A stretch of DNA of 64,000 nucleotides from Sulfitobacter sp. DFL-14. Its GTDB lineage: Bacteria > Pseudomonadota > Alphaproteobacteria > Rhodobacterales > Rhodobacteraceae. This document shows, piece after piece, positions 1 through 9,816 of this stretch; within the stretch, counting starts at the first letter, position 1; each line of letters opens with the position of its first letter. The stretch is taken from positions 94,244 through 158,243 of the forward strand of contig NZ_QBFD01000038.1 in assembly GCF_003335585.1 (NCBI RefSeq), given 5' to 3'. The position numbers were made by a program, and so were the translations under genes. The notes below the pieces were generated by a model that did not search any database, was not told the DNA's origin, and saw nothing but the letters and a program-made list of their open reading frames with translations.

Positions 1-775
1 CGATCGTCAGGCCGAAGATCGGGACAAGAAAACTGAACACAATCGCCCGGTTCAGCTCGACCTCCTCCAAGACCGAGAACCAGACCCAGTACACCAGCGA
101 AGAGCCGAACAGGGCCAGCCCCAGCAAGGATAGCGTGAAGACCGCGTTCCACTGAACGGCTGTGGGATCTTCCATCACATAGGCAGCAAGGGCCAGCGGC
201 ACGCTGCCGACAAGCATCTGGAGCCCCATTGCATAAATTCCGTCCACCTTGCCTGCGATGGACTTGATCGCCACGTTGCTGACGGTCACCCCCACTGCAG
301 CCAGAACGATATAGGCGAAGCCGATGGCCGACCCCTCTTGCCCTCCATCGAGCAATTGCGGCAGGGCAATCACGAGGATTCCCATGAATCCAATCAGTAG
401 ACCGACCCAACCAACCTTGGGCAGCCTCTCGCCAAGCCATGCAACACCCAGTATCGTGGCCAGCAGCGGCTGCGCGTTTGCGATGACCGTGGCGAGGCCC
501 GGAGACACGAATTCTGCTGCATGAAACATGCCCAGAAATCCCAAACTTGTCGCACCAATCCCGACGATCCCCAAGGTCAACCACGTGCGCCAACCGCGCG
601 GGAATGGTCTGCGCAAAATCATGGCCAGACCCACCAAAGTTGCTCCGGCCAGAACTGCGCGCATTGTCGCAAAAGTCAGATGCGGCGAGTATTGCAGCCC
701 TGCCGTGATCAACGGAAAGCACGCCGCCCACAGGAACATGGCCAAAACGATTTTGGTTATGACAGTCGGCGACAT
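1..775 (-). CDS. DMT/EamA-family transporter, C-terminus outside the window
   Basis: Reading leftwards from an ATG at 775 gives an uninterrupted hydrophobic protein starting MSPTVITKIVLAMFLWAACF that runs off the window edge after about 258 residues. It has at least eight predicted membrane segments and two EamA-like halves, with the typical motif of the drug/metabolite transporter family (VIANAQPLLATILGVAWLGE) at the end of the first half. Family members usually have about 290-300 residues and ten helices, so roughly 30-40 residues are missing. The substrate cannot be predicted. It is divergent from the ECF sigma gene at 1031 and shows no copy of the regulon promoter motif, so it is probably a flanking gene. 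Confidence 0.85.
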   Translation of the reverse strand, partial: MSPTVITKIVLAMFLWAACFPLITAGLQYSPHLTFATMRAVLAGATLVGLAMILRRPFPRGWRTWLTLGIVGIGATSLGFLGMFHAAEFVSPGLATVIANAQPLLATILGVAWLGERLPKVGWVGLLIGFMGILVIALPQLLDGGQEGSAIGFAYIVLAAVGVTVSNVAIKSIAGKVDGIYAMGLQMLVGSVPLALAAYVMEDPTAVQWNAVFTLSLLGLALFGSSLVYWVWFSVLEEVELNRAIVFSFLVPIFGLTI

Positions 776-984
776 CAAGATTTCCTTTCCAAGTCAGAAG
801 TGGCAGGAATTGCAGAAATTTTCCGATGTGCCAACTCAGGGGCGAAGTAAGAAGACGCTGCGGCAGCCGAAACCTTACGCATTCCTGGGCATACGCCCGT
901 TGGCCCGGGTTCCAAAAGACCGCGCCTGTGCATACCCAACAGCAAAACCACCAACAATCAGGTCACCCGAAGCACCCGAAAAAG

Positions 985-1010
985 TGTAACGTTCTCGATG
1001 GTTCGGCGTC
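985..1010 (+). promoter_or_regulatory. ECF-type promoter of the sigma gene (autoregulation)
   Basis: The -35-like element TGTAACG at 985-991 is followed after exactly 15 nt by the -10-like element CGTC at 1007-1010, about 20 nt upstream of the sigma factor ATG. AAC in the -35 and CGTC in the -10 are typical of ECF-dependent promoters. The same bipartite motif with the same spacing lies in front of four other transcription units in this window. Autoregulation is inferred, not shown. Confidence 0.7.
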
Positions 1011-1030
1011 TTACTTTTCAGAGGTGTATC

Positions 1031-1699
1031 ATGAATCACGACCCGAATGATCGGTTATCCACAGCAGATCAGCCCAACACAGCCGCCAAGGATGCGGACA
1101 TCGCTGTCCGTCGCTCGCTGGTGGAAGGTCGGCAGCATATCCTGAATTTCCTGCGTCGGCGACTGGGAGATCCGGAGGCAGCCGAGGATGTCCTGCAAAC
1201 GTTCATGCTGCGCGCCATTGACCGCTCCGAGCAACTTCGCGATGTGCGCGCCGTTCGTGGCTGGCTCGGCCAGATTCTGGCGTCGTCCATCGCCGACTAC
1301 GGTCGCAAGGTTTCGCGAAGGCGCCAGAGGGAGGTAGTCATGGCCCCAACCGACCTGGACAGCGTCCAAAACGGGTTCGACGAAGAACTCGACGAGGCGA
1401 TATGCAATTGTCTGTACAAGCTGTTGCCGACGCTCAGACCGGAATATGCCGAAGTAATCTGGCGCGTCGATCTTCAGGAGCAGCCGCGCGATGCTGTCGC
1501 CAAGGACCTTGGCATCACCTTGAACAACCTCACGGTCCGCCTTCACCGGGGTCGGCAGGCGTTGAAGACAAGGTTGGAACAGATGTGCCTGACCTGCCCG
1601 GTTCATGGCTTTCTCGATTGCGATTGCGACGCAGCGGAAAAGGCCCGCGCTCGTTTTCAAGCGCTGAAGGACGACGCCGGAGCGAAAACGACGGACTGA
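1031..1699 (+). CDS. ECF RNA polymerase sigma factor, CorE/ECF44-like with cysteine-rich tail
   Basis: A 222-residue ECF sigma factor. Region 2 spans roughly residues 30-100 (DPEAAEDVLQTFMLRA) and region 4 roughly 125-183 (VAKDLGITLNNLTVRLHRGR). The sigma2-sigma4 linker holds a CxC pair (C125, C127). The C-terminus holds a short Cys-rich tail, CLTCPVHGFLDCDC (C186, C189, C197, C199). A CxC linker plus C-terminal cysteine-rich domain is the known layout of ECF44 factors such as copper-responsive CorE of Myxococcus, which sense metal directly and lack an anti-sigma. No anti-sigma gene is adjacent here. The ATG at 1031 is preceded by GAGGTG; an upstream in-frame ATG at 998 lies inside the promoter. 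Copper as the ligand is inferred from the neighbours. Confidence 0.88.
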   Translation: MNHDPNDRLSTADQPNTAAKDADIAVRRSLVEGRQHILNFLRRRLGDPEAAEDVLQTFMLRAIDRSEQLRDVRAVRGWLGQILASSIADYGRKVSRRRQREVVMAPTDLDSVQNGFDEELDEAICNCLYKLLPTLRPEYAEVIWRVDLQEQPRDAVAKDLGITLNNLTVRLHRGRQALKTRLEQMCLTCPVHGFLDCDCDAAEKARARFQALKDDAGAKTTD

Positions 1700-1851
1700 G
1701 CCCCGATGCGCTGACCCTCGCTCACCGGCGTGTCTGCAATTCACGGATCGCGTTCTATGGTCCGCAAGCGAGGACACGCCGATCAGTTTTCCAAGGGTTC
1801 TGCCTACGGACGCCTGTGCACCGCGGGCACCGTGTCGGCAGGGCGCTGCGC

Positions 1852-1877
1852 TGTAATGAACCTTGTCGTCTTTCGTC
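1852..1877 (+). promoter_or_regulatory. ECF-type promoter upstream of cfa-gap
   Basis: TGTAATG at 1852-1858, 15 nt, then CGTC at 1874-1877. This matches the motif of the sigma gene with one change in the -35 (C to T) and identical spacing. It lies 64 nt upstream of the cfa ATG. A GC-rich short inverted repeat (about 1892-1908) lies in the leader. Confidence 0.6.
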
Positions 1878-1941
1878 TGTTTTATCAGAAAGCGGCGGTT
1901 GACGCCGCCTGCCGACAAAAAACAAGACGGAGCACGCGATC

Positions 1942-3282
1942 ATGTCCAATAGCGAAACCTCTCCCGACGAACGCTTTGAACAAGAAGGTAGCCGGATTGA
2001 AACCGGACGTCTCGCACCGGGACGGGCGGCCATGTGGTTGCTCGCCAAATCGCTGCGACGCCTCGTTCAAAACGGACGCCTCACCATCTACGATCCCTGC
2101 AGCCAGACGTGGCATTTCGGCCCCGGCGGCGAACCGGCCGTTTCCGTCCGTTTGACCGAAAAGGTGCTGCCTGTGCAACTTCTGGTGAACCCCAGCATTG
2201 CACTTGGCGAGGCTTATATGGACGGGACGCTGCGCATTGAAACTGGCAGCCTGCGCGACCTCCTCTCGATCTGCATGACCGACATAGATACTATCGACGC
2301 ATTGCCTGGCAGACGATTGACCCGCTGGCTGGACGCATTCCTGAGCCGCAGGCTGCATCATAATCCGATCAGCCGGTCTCACGCGAACGTGGCGCATCAC
2401 TACGATATCTCGACCGAACTCTACGACCTTTTTCTGGATGCGGATCGACAATACTCCTGCGCCTACTTCCCGACCGGGACCGAAACGTTGGACGAGGCCC
2501 AGGCCTTTAAGAAAAAGCACATCGCGGCAAAGCTGTTGATGCGACCCGGTCTGGAGGTTCTCGACATCGGCTCGGGCTGGGGCGGGCTGGCGATGGAGCT
2601 TGCCCAGCAACACGAGGCGCGCGTGACCGGGCTCAGCCTCTCGGCCGAACAGATTGCCGCTGCCCGCGAACGTGCCCAGCAAACCGGCCTGTTTGATCGG
2701 GTGGCCTTTGAACGGCGCGATTACCGCGAAGAGCATGGGCTATACGATCGCGTCGTGTCCGTAGGTATGTTCGAGCATGTGGGCCGCAGCGGATTCGATG
2801 CGTTTTTTACCACCCTTCAGCGCGTTCTCAGGCCCGATGGGGTCGCTCTTGTTCATGCGATCGGCAGGATGGCGCCCAAAGGCGGGAGCGATCCCTGGCT
2901 CCGCAAATACATCTTCCCCGGGGGCTATCTGCCCACGCTGTCCGAAACCATCGCGGCAGCAGAGCGTGCGGGGATGTGGGTCACGGATGTTGAGGTCCTG
3001 CGGTTGCATTACGCCGAGACGCTGCGACACTGGTCCGAACGGTTCGCCGCCGAGCGCGAGCCTGCGCGCATGATTTACGACGAGCGGTTCTGCCGTATGT
3101 GGGAATTCTATCTGGCTGTCTGCGAAATGGCGTTCCGGAACGGGCGGTTGATGGTCTTCCAGATCCAGCTTGCCAAGCGCCGTGATGCGGTCCCGCTGAC
3201 CCGCGACTATATTGCCAAGGTCGAGGCAGGCGAAACCGCCTGGGATATTTCGACCGGCACAGAATTCACGAGAGCGGGATGA
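1942..3282 (+). CDS. cfa: Cyclopropane-fatty-acyl-phospholipid synthase family methyltransferase
   Basis: A 446-residue SAM-dependent methyltransferase of the CFA synthase family, which turns unsaturated phospholipid acyl chains into cyclopropane chains at the membrane and hardens bacteria against acid and other stress. The N-terminal about 140 residues form the family lipid-interaction part. The Rossmann SAM site follows (EVLDIGSGWGGLAMELA, about residue 205) with downstream GMFEHVG and a C-terminal helical part (WEFYLAVCEMAFR). Length is slightly longer than the E. coli enzyme. It is the first gene after the ECF-type promoter and overlaps the next gene by ATGA. Control by a stress sigma factor fits CFA biology; which stress is an inference. 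Confidence 0.9.
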   Translation: MSNSETSPDERFEQEGSRIETGRLAPGRAAMWLLAKSLRRLVQNGRLTIYDPCSQTWHFGPGGEPAVSVRLTEKVLPVQLLVNPSIALGEAYMDGTLRIETGSLRDLLSICMTDIDTIDALPGRRLTRWLDAFLSRRLHHNPISRSHANVAHHYDISTELYDLFLDADRQYSCAYFPTGTETLDEAQAFKKKHIAAKLLMRPGLEVLDIGSGWGGLAMELAQQHEARVTGLSLSAEQIAAARERAQQTGLFDRVAFERRDYREEHGLYDRVVSVGMFEHVGRSGFDAFFTTLQRVLRPDGVALVHAIGRMAPKGGSDPWLRKYIFPGGYLPTLSETIAAAERAGMWVTDVEVLRLHYAETLRHWSERFAAEREPARMIYDERFCRMWEFYLAVCEMAFRNGRLMVFQIQLAKRRDAVPLTRDYIAKVEAGETAWDISTGTEFTRAG

Positions 3283-4322
3283 CTGACATGAAACCTATCA
3301 GAGTTGCCGTAAACGGATACGGCGTGATCGGCAAACGTGTGGCAGACGCAGTGGTCGCACAAGAGGACATGGACCTCGTTGGCGTGGCGGACGTCACCTC
3401 CGACTGGCGCGCCCGCATGGCGCGCGCGAAGGGTTTCGCGCTTTATGCCGCCGACCCGGATCGCGCCCTGGCCATGCGAGAGGCCGGCCTGGACGTGGCC
3501 GGAGCGCTCAACGACATGCTTGCTACCGCCGACATCGTGGTGGACTGCACGCCAAAAAAAGTAGCCGCGCGCAATGTGGAAACCTACCGCGAAAGAGGCA
3601 TCCGCTTCATCGTTCATGGCGGCGAAAAACACGAGGTGACCGGCCATTCCTTTGTTGCCGAAGCGAACTATGCAAGCGCGCTTGGCCGCGACAGCACCCG
3701 CGTGGTGTCCTGCAACACGACGTCGATCGTCCGCACCCTCACAGCGCTGAACGTTGCGGGGCTTCTTGGCTCAGCGCGCGGAACGCTCCTGCGGCGCGCC
3801 ACCGACCCGTGGGAAAGCCATCTGGGTGGAATCATGAACACGCTTGTGCCCGAACCCGATATTCCCAGCCATCAGGGCCCGGATGCACAAAGCGTCGATC
3901 CCGATCTCGACGTGATCACGATGGCCGTGAAGGTGCCGCAGACCCTTGCCCATCTGCATTATTGGTCGGTCAGGATGCCGCGCAAGGCGTCCAAAGACGA
4001 GGTACTGGAAGCGTTCCGCGCCTCCTCCCGCATCGCGTTGATCCGGATGGCGGACGGGCTGGGCGCACTTAACGCGGTCAAGGAGATGATGGCCGATTTC
4101 GGGCGTCCCAACGACAGCCTCTATGAGGTGGCTCTGTGGGAGGACATGCTCAAGGTCGAGGGCGACGAATTGTTCTATGCCTACATGGTCGACAACCAGG
4201 CCATCGTGATCCCCGAAACCATCGACGCGATCCGTGCCCTGACGGAAGCCGAGCGAGACGGATCGGCGTCGATTGCGCGTACGAACGCGGCGCTTGGGGT
4301 CGGGACATTTACGGCGACCTGA
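3279..4322 (+). CDS. Type II (archaeal-type) glyceraldehyde-3-phosphate dehydrogenase
   Basis: A 347-residue protein with an N-terminal Rossmann motif (IRVAVNGYGVIGKRVADAV), the glycine/His segment FIVHGGEKHEV, and the nucleophile segment RVVSCNTTSIVRTL containing the expected catalytic Cys. The order and wording of these motifs match the class II NAD(P)-dependent GAPDH of archaea rather than bacterial GapA. It overlaps cfa by 4 nt and so is probably co-translated with it; a second ATG at 3288 is possible. No phosphoglycerate kinase or other glycolytic gene is nearby, so its role here may be a stress-resistant replacement enzyme or action on another aldehyde. Family assignment is strong, the role is unknown. 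Confidence 0.82.
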   Translation: MTDMKPIRVAVNGYGVIGKRVADAVVAQEDMDLVGVADVTSDWRARMARAKGFALYAADPDRALAMREAGLDVAGALNDMLATADIVVDCTPKKVAARNVETYRERGIRFIVHGGEKHEVTGHSFVAEANYASALGRDSTRVVSCNTTSIVRTLTALNVAGLLGSARGTLLRRATDPWESHLGGIMNTLVPEPDIPSHQGPDAQSVDPDLDVITMAVKVPQTLAHLHYWSVRMPRKASKDEVLEAFRASSRIALIRMADGLGALNAVKEMMADFGRPNDSLYEVALWEDMLKVEGDELFYAYMVDNQAIVIPETIDAIRALTEAERDGSASIARTNAALGVGTFTAT

Positions 4323-4368
4323 CAGCCCCCTAGCAACAGGTTCCAAACCCATACGGGCAGAGACCCGA

Positions 4369-5139
4369 TCAGCCCGCCGACATGCCCCCGTCGATGGGAT
4401 ACTGCGCTCCCGTGATGAAGGCGGACTCGTCGGAGGCGAGGAACAGGACCAGATTGGCGATTTCTATGCTTTCACCATAGCGACCCAGCGGAATCGTGCC
4501 GGCAAGCTGTTGCTTCACTTCGTCGCCGTGGCCGGGATTGAACCCTTCCTCCAGCGACCGCATCATCCGCGTGTTGACCGGCGAGGGATGCACCGAGTTG
4601 ACACGCACGTTGTGGCCTGCGACCTCTATCGCGGCGGCGCGCGTCAAACCGACAACGGCATGTTTCGACGTGATATAGGGCGCGACGTTCGGGCTGCCCT
4701 TGAGGCCCGCGATCGACGACATGTTGATCACGCTGCCCGATTGCTGCCCAGTCATCACGGGCAAGACATGCTGCAACCCAAGGAAAGCGCCGCGCACATT
4801 AACCGCCATCACGCGGTCGAAATCCTCGATCTTCTGATCGACCAGCGGAGCGACCATGCCTTCGACTCCGGCGTTGTTGAAGAACACGTCGATGCGCCCG
4901 AACTTCTCGACGGTCTGCGCGACGTATCTTTTGCAATCTTCGACCGATGAGACGTCGGCGGCGATTGTCAGCAGGTCATCCGGATTGCCCAGATCCCCCG
5001 CAGCATCCGACAGGTCGTCAACGTGGAGGTCCACAAGCGCGACCCTGGCCCCTTCGCTCAGGAAGAGCCGCGCGGTTTCCAGACCGATACCCGCCGCGCC
5101 CCCGGTGATCAGGGCGACTTTATCTTTCAGACGTTTCAT
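4369..5139 (-). CDS. SDR-family NAD(P)-dependent oxidoreductase
   Basis: A 256-residue classical short-chain dehydrogenase. It has the cofactor motif TGGAAGIG near the N-terminus, NNAG in the middle, the catalytic Ser in SSIAGLKG, and Tyr/Lys in YITSK, then PSPVNTRMM and the C-terminal ITGAQYPIDGGMSAG. This resembles glucose-1-dehydrogenase or 3-oxoacyl-ACP-reductase type SDRs; the substrate cannot be assigned. It is the last gene of the ATPase-arc operon, 18 nt after carbamate kinase, and ends convergently 46 nt from the GAPDH gene. The start ATG is preceded by AAGGAGG. Confidence 0.85.
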   Translation of the reverse strand: MKRLKDKVALITGGAAGIGLETARLFLSEGARVALVDLHVDDLSDAAGDLGNPDDLLTIAADVSSVEDCKRYVAQTVEKFGRIDVFFNNAGVEGMVAPLVDQKIEDFDRVMAVNVRGAFLGLQHVLPVMTGQQSGSVINMSSIAGLKGSPNVAPYITSKHAVVGLTRAAAIEVAGHNVRVNSVHPSPVNTRMMRSLEEGFNPGHGDEVKQQLAGTIPLGRYGESIEIANLVLFLASDESAFITGAQYPIDGGMSAG

Positions 5140-5157
5140 GGTTCGTCCTCCTTGGTT

Positions 5158-6069
5158 TCAGGTGTTTGCGATCATCGTCCCTGCGCGGCCTTCCAGCATG
5201 GCAAGCGCATCCTCGAGGCGGCCCACCGAGGCGAAGCGGTCGTGCCCCGAGACGAATGTCGCGGCGGCTGCCACCTTCGGTGCCATCGACCCGTCGGGCA
5301 GGTCAAGACGCACTGCGTCCTCCGGTGACAATTGCCTTATCGCCGCCTGTGTATCAGTGCCGAAATCGCGGAACACGGCCTCTACATCGGTCAAAAGCAG
5401 CAACGCATCGGCGTTGAGCTTGTGCGCCAGCAAGGCGGTGGCGTGATCCTTGTCGATCACCGCCTCGATTCCAACCAGCGATCCGTCGGGCCGCCGAACG
5501 ACGGGAATGCCGCCGCCACCGGCGCAGATCAGCGTGACATCGTGACCGAGCAGCAGTTCCAGCACCTTCAGGTCGGGAATGTCACTGGGCATCGGCGACG
5601 GCACCACGCGCCGCCAGTGCGGACCATCGGCGGCAATGCTCCAGCCGCGCGCTTCGGCCAGCCGCTCGGCCTCTGCCTTGTCATAGACCGGACCGATGAA
5701 CTTGGTCGGCCGGTCAAAGGCAGGATCCCTGGGGTCGACCTCGATCTGGGTCAGCAGCGTGGCCACCGCGCGGTCGTGACCGAGGGCGTTTTCGAGCGCC
5801 TGTTCGATCATGTAGCCGATCATGCCATCGGTCTCTGCACCCAGAACGTCGAGGGGAAACGCGTCGTCAGGCTTGTAGGCCGCGCCTTGCAGGGCCAGCA
5901 GGCCGATCTGCGGGCCGTTTCCATGGGTGATGACCAGCCTGTGCCCGGCGCGGATAATCTGAGCCAGCGCCGTCGCGGCACCGGCGACGTTGGCGCGCTG
6001 CGCCTCGGCGGTCAGCGGCTCGCCCCGGCGCAACAGGGCATTGCCCCCCAGGGCTGCGACAACCAGCAT
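5158..6069 (-). CDS. arcC: Carbamate kinase
   Basis: A 303-residue amino-acid kinase family protein that makes ATP and CO2/NH3 from carbamoyl phosphate and ADP in the last step of the arginine deiminase pathway. It shows the N-terminal GGNALLRRG, THGNGPQIGLL, and the nucleotide-site part ICAGGGGIPVV typical of ArcC, at full family length. It sits 4 nt after arcB in the operon order arcA-arcB-arcC. The following SDR is probably co-transcribed. Confidence 0.93.
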   Translation of the reverse strand: MLVVAALGGNALLRRGEPLTAEAQRANVAGAATALAQIIRAGHRLVITHGNGPQIGLLALQGAAYKPDDAFPLDVLGAETDGMIGYMIEQALENALGHDRAVATLLTQIEVDPRDPAFDRPTKFIGPVYDKAEAERLAEARGWSIAADGPHWRRVVPSPMPSDIPDLKVLELLLGHDVTLICAGGGGIPVVRRPDGSLVGIEAVIDKDHATALLAHKLNADALLLLTDVEAVFRDFGTDTQAAIRQLSPEDAVRLDLPDGSMAPKVAAAATFVSGHDRFASVGRLEDALAMLEGRAGTMIANT

Positions 6070-6073
6070 GGCG

Positions 6074-7075
6074 CTAAGACCCCAGCGTGGCGACGAGCAC
6101 AGCCTTGATGGTGTGCAGCCGGTTCTCGGCCTGATCGAACACGATTGAGGCCGGGCTTTCGAACACCTCTTCCGTCACCTCCATCGCGGAGATGCCGAAT
6201 TCCTCTTCGATATTGGCGCCAACTTCGGTCTCGGCATTGTGGAAGGCGGGCAGGCAATGCATGAACTTGGCCCTCGGATTGCCGGTCTTGACCATCACGT
6301 CGGAATTCACCTGATAGGGCGTCAGCAGCTCAATCCGTTCCGCCCATTTTTCTTTCGGCTCGCCCATCGACACCCAGACATCGGTATAGACGAAATCGAC
6401 GTCTTTCACCGCGGCTTCCATATCATCGGTCAGCGTGATCCGTGCGCCGGTCTGCGCGGCGATGGCATCTGCCTCGTCGCGGATCGCCTGGCCCGGCCAC
6501 AGGCTCTCGGGCGCGCAGAGCCGCACATCCATACCCATTTTGGCCCCGCCGATCAGCAGGCTGTCGCCCATGTTGTTGCCCGCATCGCCCATGAAGCAAT
6601 AGGCGATCTCGCGCAGCGGCTTGTCGGAATGTTCCTGCATGGTCAGGAAATCGGCAAGGATCTGCGTCGGGTGGAATTCGTCCGTCAGCCCGTTATAGAC
6701 CGGCACGCCCGCGTATTGCGCCAGCGTTTCGACTATGGGGTGACCAAATCCGCGATATTCGATCGCGTCATAGACCCGGCCCAGCACGCGCGCGGTGTCC
6801 TTGACGGTTTCCTTCTTGCCCAGATGCGACCCCGAGGGGCCAAGATAGGTCACATGCGCGCCCTGATCGTGGGCCGCCACCTCAAAGCCGACGCGGGTGC
6901 GGGTGCTGTCCTTCTCGAAGATCAGGGCGATTTCCTTGCCGGTCAGGCGCGGAATTTCGGTGCCGGCGTATTTCGCCGCCTTCAGGTCGGCGGAGAGTTT
7001 CAGCAAGAAGCTGATTTCCTGCGGCGTGAAGTCGCGCAGGGCCAGGAAATGGCGGTTTCTCAGATTGTAGGACAT
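6074..7075 (-). CDS. arcB: Ornithine carbamoyltransferase (catabolic)
   Basis: A 333-residue OTCase with the carbamoyl-phosphate motif STRTR ([14 protein letters not shown]), the HPTQ motif ([11 protein letters not shown]) and the ornithine-site motif HCLPAFH. The 333-residue length matches catabolic ArcB-type enzymes more than the shorter anabolic ArgF, and its place between arcA and arcC makes phosphorolysis of citrulline the likely direction. The gene is followed after 4 nt by arcC. Start ATG at 7075 has AAGGAAATCC just upstream. Confidence 0.93.
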   Translation of the reverse strand: MSYNLRNRHFLALRDFTPQEISFLLKLSADLKAAKYAGTEIPRLTGKEIALIFEKDSTRTRVGFEVAAHDQGAHVTYLGPSGSHLGKKETVKDTARVLGRVYDAIEYRGFGHPIVETLAQYAGVPVYNGLTDEFHPTQILADFLTMQEHSDKPLREIAYCFMGDAGNNMGDSLLIGGAKMGMDVRLCAPESLWPGQAIRDEADAIAAQTGARITLTDDMEAAVKDVDFVYTDVWVSMGEPKEKWAERIELLTPYQVNSDVMVKTGNPRAKFMHCLPAFHNAETEVGANIEEEFGISAMEVTEEVFESPASIVFDQAENRLHTIKAVLVATLGS

Positions 7076-7098
7076 GGGATTTCCTTATCGTCGGTGGT

Positions 7099-8328
7099 TC
7101 AGATTGCGTCGCGGATCGTCGGGCAACTCATGCAGTGGCTGCCGCCCCTGCCCCGGCCCAGTTCGGCACCGGGGATGGCCAGCACCTCGATCCCGGCCTC
7201 CTTCAGTGCGGCGTTGGTGTCGTCGTTGCGGTCATAGCCGATGACGACGCCGGGGCGCAGCGCCAGCACGTTGTTGCCATCATTCCACTGTTCGCGCGAT
7301 TGCTCCGCGGCGTCGGCCCCGCCGGTGGGCACTAGATGCAGTTTCTTGTGGCCCAGAATTTCAGCGGTGATCTCGAATATGTGGCGCGCATCCCGGCGGA
7401 TATCGAGCGCGGCCTTGCCCTGACCAGGGCGCAGGTCATAGCAGGTGATCGCATCCGCCACCTCCTTGAAAGTGGTCACCACATCGCCCCCGCAATGGGT
7501 GAAAACGGTGTCCAGATGCATCGCCGCGCGCGAACTGGGCATCTGGCAGGCGATCACCCGCGTCACGTCGCCACCCTCGAACAGCGCCTCGGCCAGTTGG
7601 CCCACCGCCTGCGGGGTCGATCGTTCGCCCATGCCGACCATGACGACACCGTGCCCGATGGGCATGATGTCGCCGCCTTCCACCGTAGCAGTCCCGAATT
7701 CCCGCGTCGGATCGCCGAACCAGACCCGCACTCGATCCGCGAATGTCGGATTAAACCGGTAGACTGCTGCCATCAGCAGCGTTTCGGGCCGCCGTGCCGC
7801 GAAATGCATCGGGTTCAGGCTCACGCCGCCATAGACCCAAGCTGAATTGTCGCGGGTAAAGATGAAATTTGGCAGCGGCGGCAGCACGAAACCGTGCGGG
7901 CCAAGGTAGCTGCCGAACATGCCGGAGGGCGTGAAGGGCAGATCGTCCACCCGGATGCCGCCGACCAGCAAACGGGCCAGTTCCGTGCCGGGCAGACCCT
8001 CCATCCAGGCACGCAAGTCGTCCCGCATCCCCACGCCGACGTCATTTCGGGTGATGCGGTGGTCGAGAACCCAGGCGCGCGCGTCGGAAATGTCCAGCGT
8101 CTCACCCAGCAGCGCCATCGCATCCAACACCTCGACCCCTTCGCCGCGCATGATATCGGCAAAGACGGCGTGATCCTTGATCGCCTGTTTGACCCAGAAC
8201 ACATCGTCGAACAGCAGGTCTTCGCGGTTGTCCGGTGTCAGACGGCGATGCGCCAGGCCGGGTGGCGATACGATCACCTGCCGCAATGTGCCGGCTTCGG
8301 AATGAACGCCCAATTTCGGTTCAGACAT
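7099..8328 (-). CDS. arcA: Arginine deiminase
   Basis: A 409-residue guanidino-group hydrolase that converts arginine to citrulline and ammonia. The signature segments are present: [12 protein letters not shown], the Glu/Asp region TVEGGDIM, the His region [11 protein letters not shown], and the nucleophilic Cys near the C-terminus in GGSHCMSCP. Length is normal. It lies between the YfcC-type carrier and arcB with short gaps, forming a complete ADI pathway with its own antiporter candidate. Start ATG preceded by AAAGAAGGAGG. Confidence 0.95.
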   Translation of the reverse strand: MSEPKLGVHSEAGTLRQVIVSPPGLAHRRLTPDNREDLLFDDVFWVKQAIKDHAVFADIMRGEGVEVLDAMALLGETLDISDARAWVLDHRITRNDVGVGMRDDLRAWMEGLPGTELARLLVGGIRVDDLPFTPSGMFGSYLGPHGFVLPPLPNFIFTRDNSAWVYGGVSLNPMHFAARRPETLLMAAVYRFNPTFADRVRVWFGDPTREFGTATVEGGDIMPIGHGVVMVGMGERSTPQAVGQLAEALFEGGDVTRVIACQMPSSRAAMHLDTVFTHCGGDVVTTFKEVADAITCYDLRPGQGKAALDIRRDARHIFEITAEILGHKKLHLVPTGGADAAEQSREQWNDGNNVLALRPGVVIGYDRNDDTNAALKEAGIEVLAIPGAELGRGRGGSHCMSCPTIRDAI

Positions 8329-8351
8329 CTGGAATGCCTCCTTCTTTCTAA

Positions 8352-9800
8352 TCAGAGAATGGCGGCCAGGCTGATCCCGGCCGAGATGAAGACGACGAGG
8401 ATCAGCAGCAGGGGCCAGACGAAGACGACCCAGCGGTCGAACGACACGCGCCCGATGGCCAGACCGCCGATCACAACCGCAGAGGTGGGCGTGATCAGAT
8501 TCACGAGCCCGCTCGCCGATTGATAGGCCGTCACCACGAGGTCACGGCCCACCCCCGCGAAATCCCCCAAAGGGGCAAGGATCGGCATCGACAGGACGGC
8601 CAGGCCGGACGACGACGGCACGAGAAAGCTCATCCCGATCTCGATCCAAAGCATCAGGTTGATGAACGCGACTTCCGGCAGGCCGCCGAGGGTATCGGCG
8701 GCACTATTCAGGATCGTGTCGGCGATCAGGCCCTGTTCCATGATCACCACGATGCCGCGCGCCAGACCGATCACCAGCGCAACTCCCAGAAGATCCTTCG
8801 CTCCGTCCACAAAGGACGACGTCAGCTTCTTCTCCCCCATGCGGGCGACCAGCCCGACCACGATGGCCATGCCGAAGAAGAGCGCGCCCATCCGAGCCAT
8901 CCACCATCCCTGGCTGGAGACACCCCAAATCATCACCGCAAAGGTCGCAAAAAACAGGATCAGGACCAGCTTCTGAGTTCCGCTCAGCTTCGGCTCCTCG
9001 AACGCTGCATCCGTCTCGTTCAGGAAAAACTGCCGGTCGCTATCGCGTTGCGGGGCGACGACGGACCGGGCCGGGTCGGCTTTGACCTTTGATGCGTAGC
9101 GCATGACGTAGGCCACGCAAATCGCGAGGCCGCCCAGCAGCAGGACCAGCCGCAAGGCCATGCCTTCGGTGAACGGGATGCCCGCTGCGTTCGAGGCAAT
9201 CACCGTGGCGAAGGGGTTGATCGTCGATCCCAGCGTGCCGATCCCGGCACCGATCAGGATGATTGCTACGCCGGTCACGGAATCGTACCCCGCCGCAATC
9301 ACCACTGGGATCAGAAGCGCGTAAAAAGCCAGCGTTTCCTCGGCCATCCCATAGGTCGTGCCGCCCAGGGCAAAGAGCGACATCAGGATCGGGATCATCC
9401 AGATCTCGCGCCCCTTCAGCCGCACCATCGCCGTCTGGATGCCGGTGTCGATGGCATTCGTGGCATTCACCACGCCCAGAAAGCCGCCCAGCAGCAGGAC
9501 GAACAGCGCCACGTCGATGGCATTGGCAGCATAGCTGTCGGGATCGTAGAACCCTGCCACCGGTGCCAGCATGACGTCGATGACCCCCTGTGGATTTGGT
9601 TCGACTGTCTGATAGGTGCCCGGCACGGCGATCTCGCGGCCGACCTCTTCGTTCATGGCGCGGTCATATTGGCCCGCCGGAATGATCCAGGTCAGCGCCG
9701 CGACAACGATGATCAGGCCGAACAGGATGGAATAGGCGGTGGGAAACCGCGCTGCCAAGCCCTGCCCGTCCGGTGTCTTGGTCGATGATGTGTCAGACAT
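8352..9800 (-). CDS. YfcC-family carrier, probable arginine/ornithine antiporter
   Basis: A 482-residue protein with about twelve membrane helices of the YfcC/DcuC superfamily (segments [23 protein letters not shown], broken by usual helices; [20 protein letters not shown] near the C-terminus). YfcC-family carriers are commonly encoded in ADI gene clusters, where they are thought to swap arginine for ornithine. The ATG at 9800 is preceded by AAGGGGGACTTGAG. An in-frame upstream ATG at 9917 lies inside the ATPase gene and is unlikely. Only 16 nt separate it from the ATPase stop, so both are probably one transcript. Substrate is inferred from context. Confidence 0.8.
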   Translation of the reverse strand: MSDTSSTKTPDGQGLAARFPTAYSILFGLIIVVAALTWIIPAGQYDRAMNEEVGREIAVPGTYQTVEPNPQGVIDVMLAPVAGFYDPDSYAANAIDVALFVLLLGGFLGVVNATNAIDTGIQTAMVRLKGREIWMIPILMSLFALGGTTYGMAEETLAFYALLIPVVIAAGYDSVTGVAIILIGAGIGTLGSTINPFATVIASNAAGIPFTEGMALRLVLLLGGLAICVAYVMRYASKVKADPARSVVAPQRDSDRQFFLNETDAAFEEPKLSGTQKLVLILFFATFAVMIWGVSSQGWWMARMGALFFGMAIVVGLVARMGEKKLTSSFVDGAKDLLGVALVIGLARGIVVIMEQGLIADTILNSAADTLGGLPEVAFINLMLWIEIGMSFLVPSSSGLAVLSMPILAPLGDFAGVGRDLVVTAYQSASGLVNLITPTSAVVIGGLAIGRVSFDRWVVFVWPLLLILVVFISAGISLAAIL

Positions 9801-9816
9801 CTCAAGTCCCCCTTCT

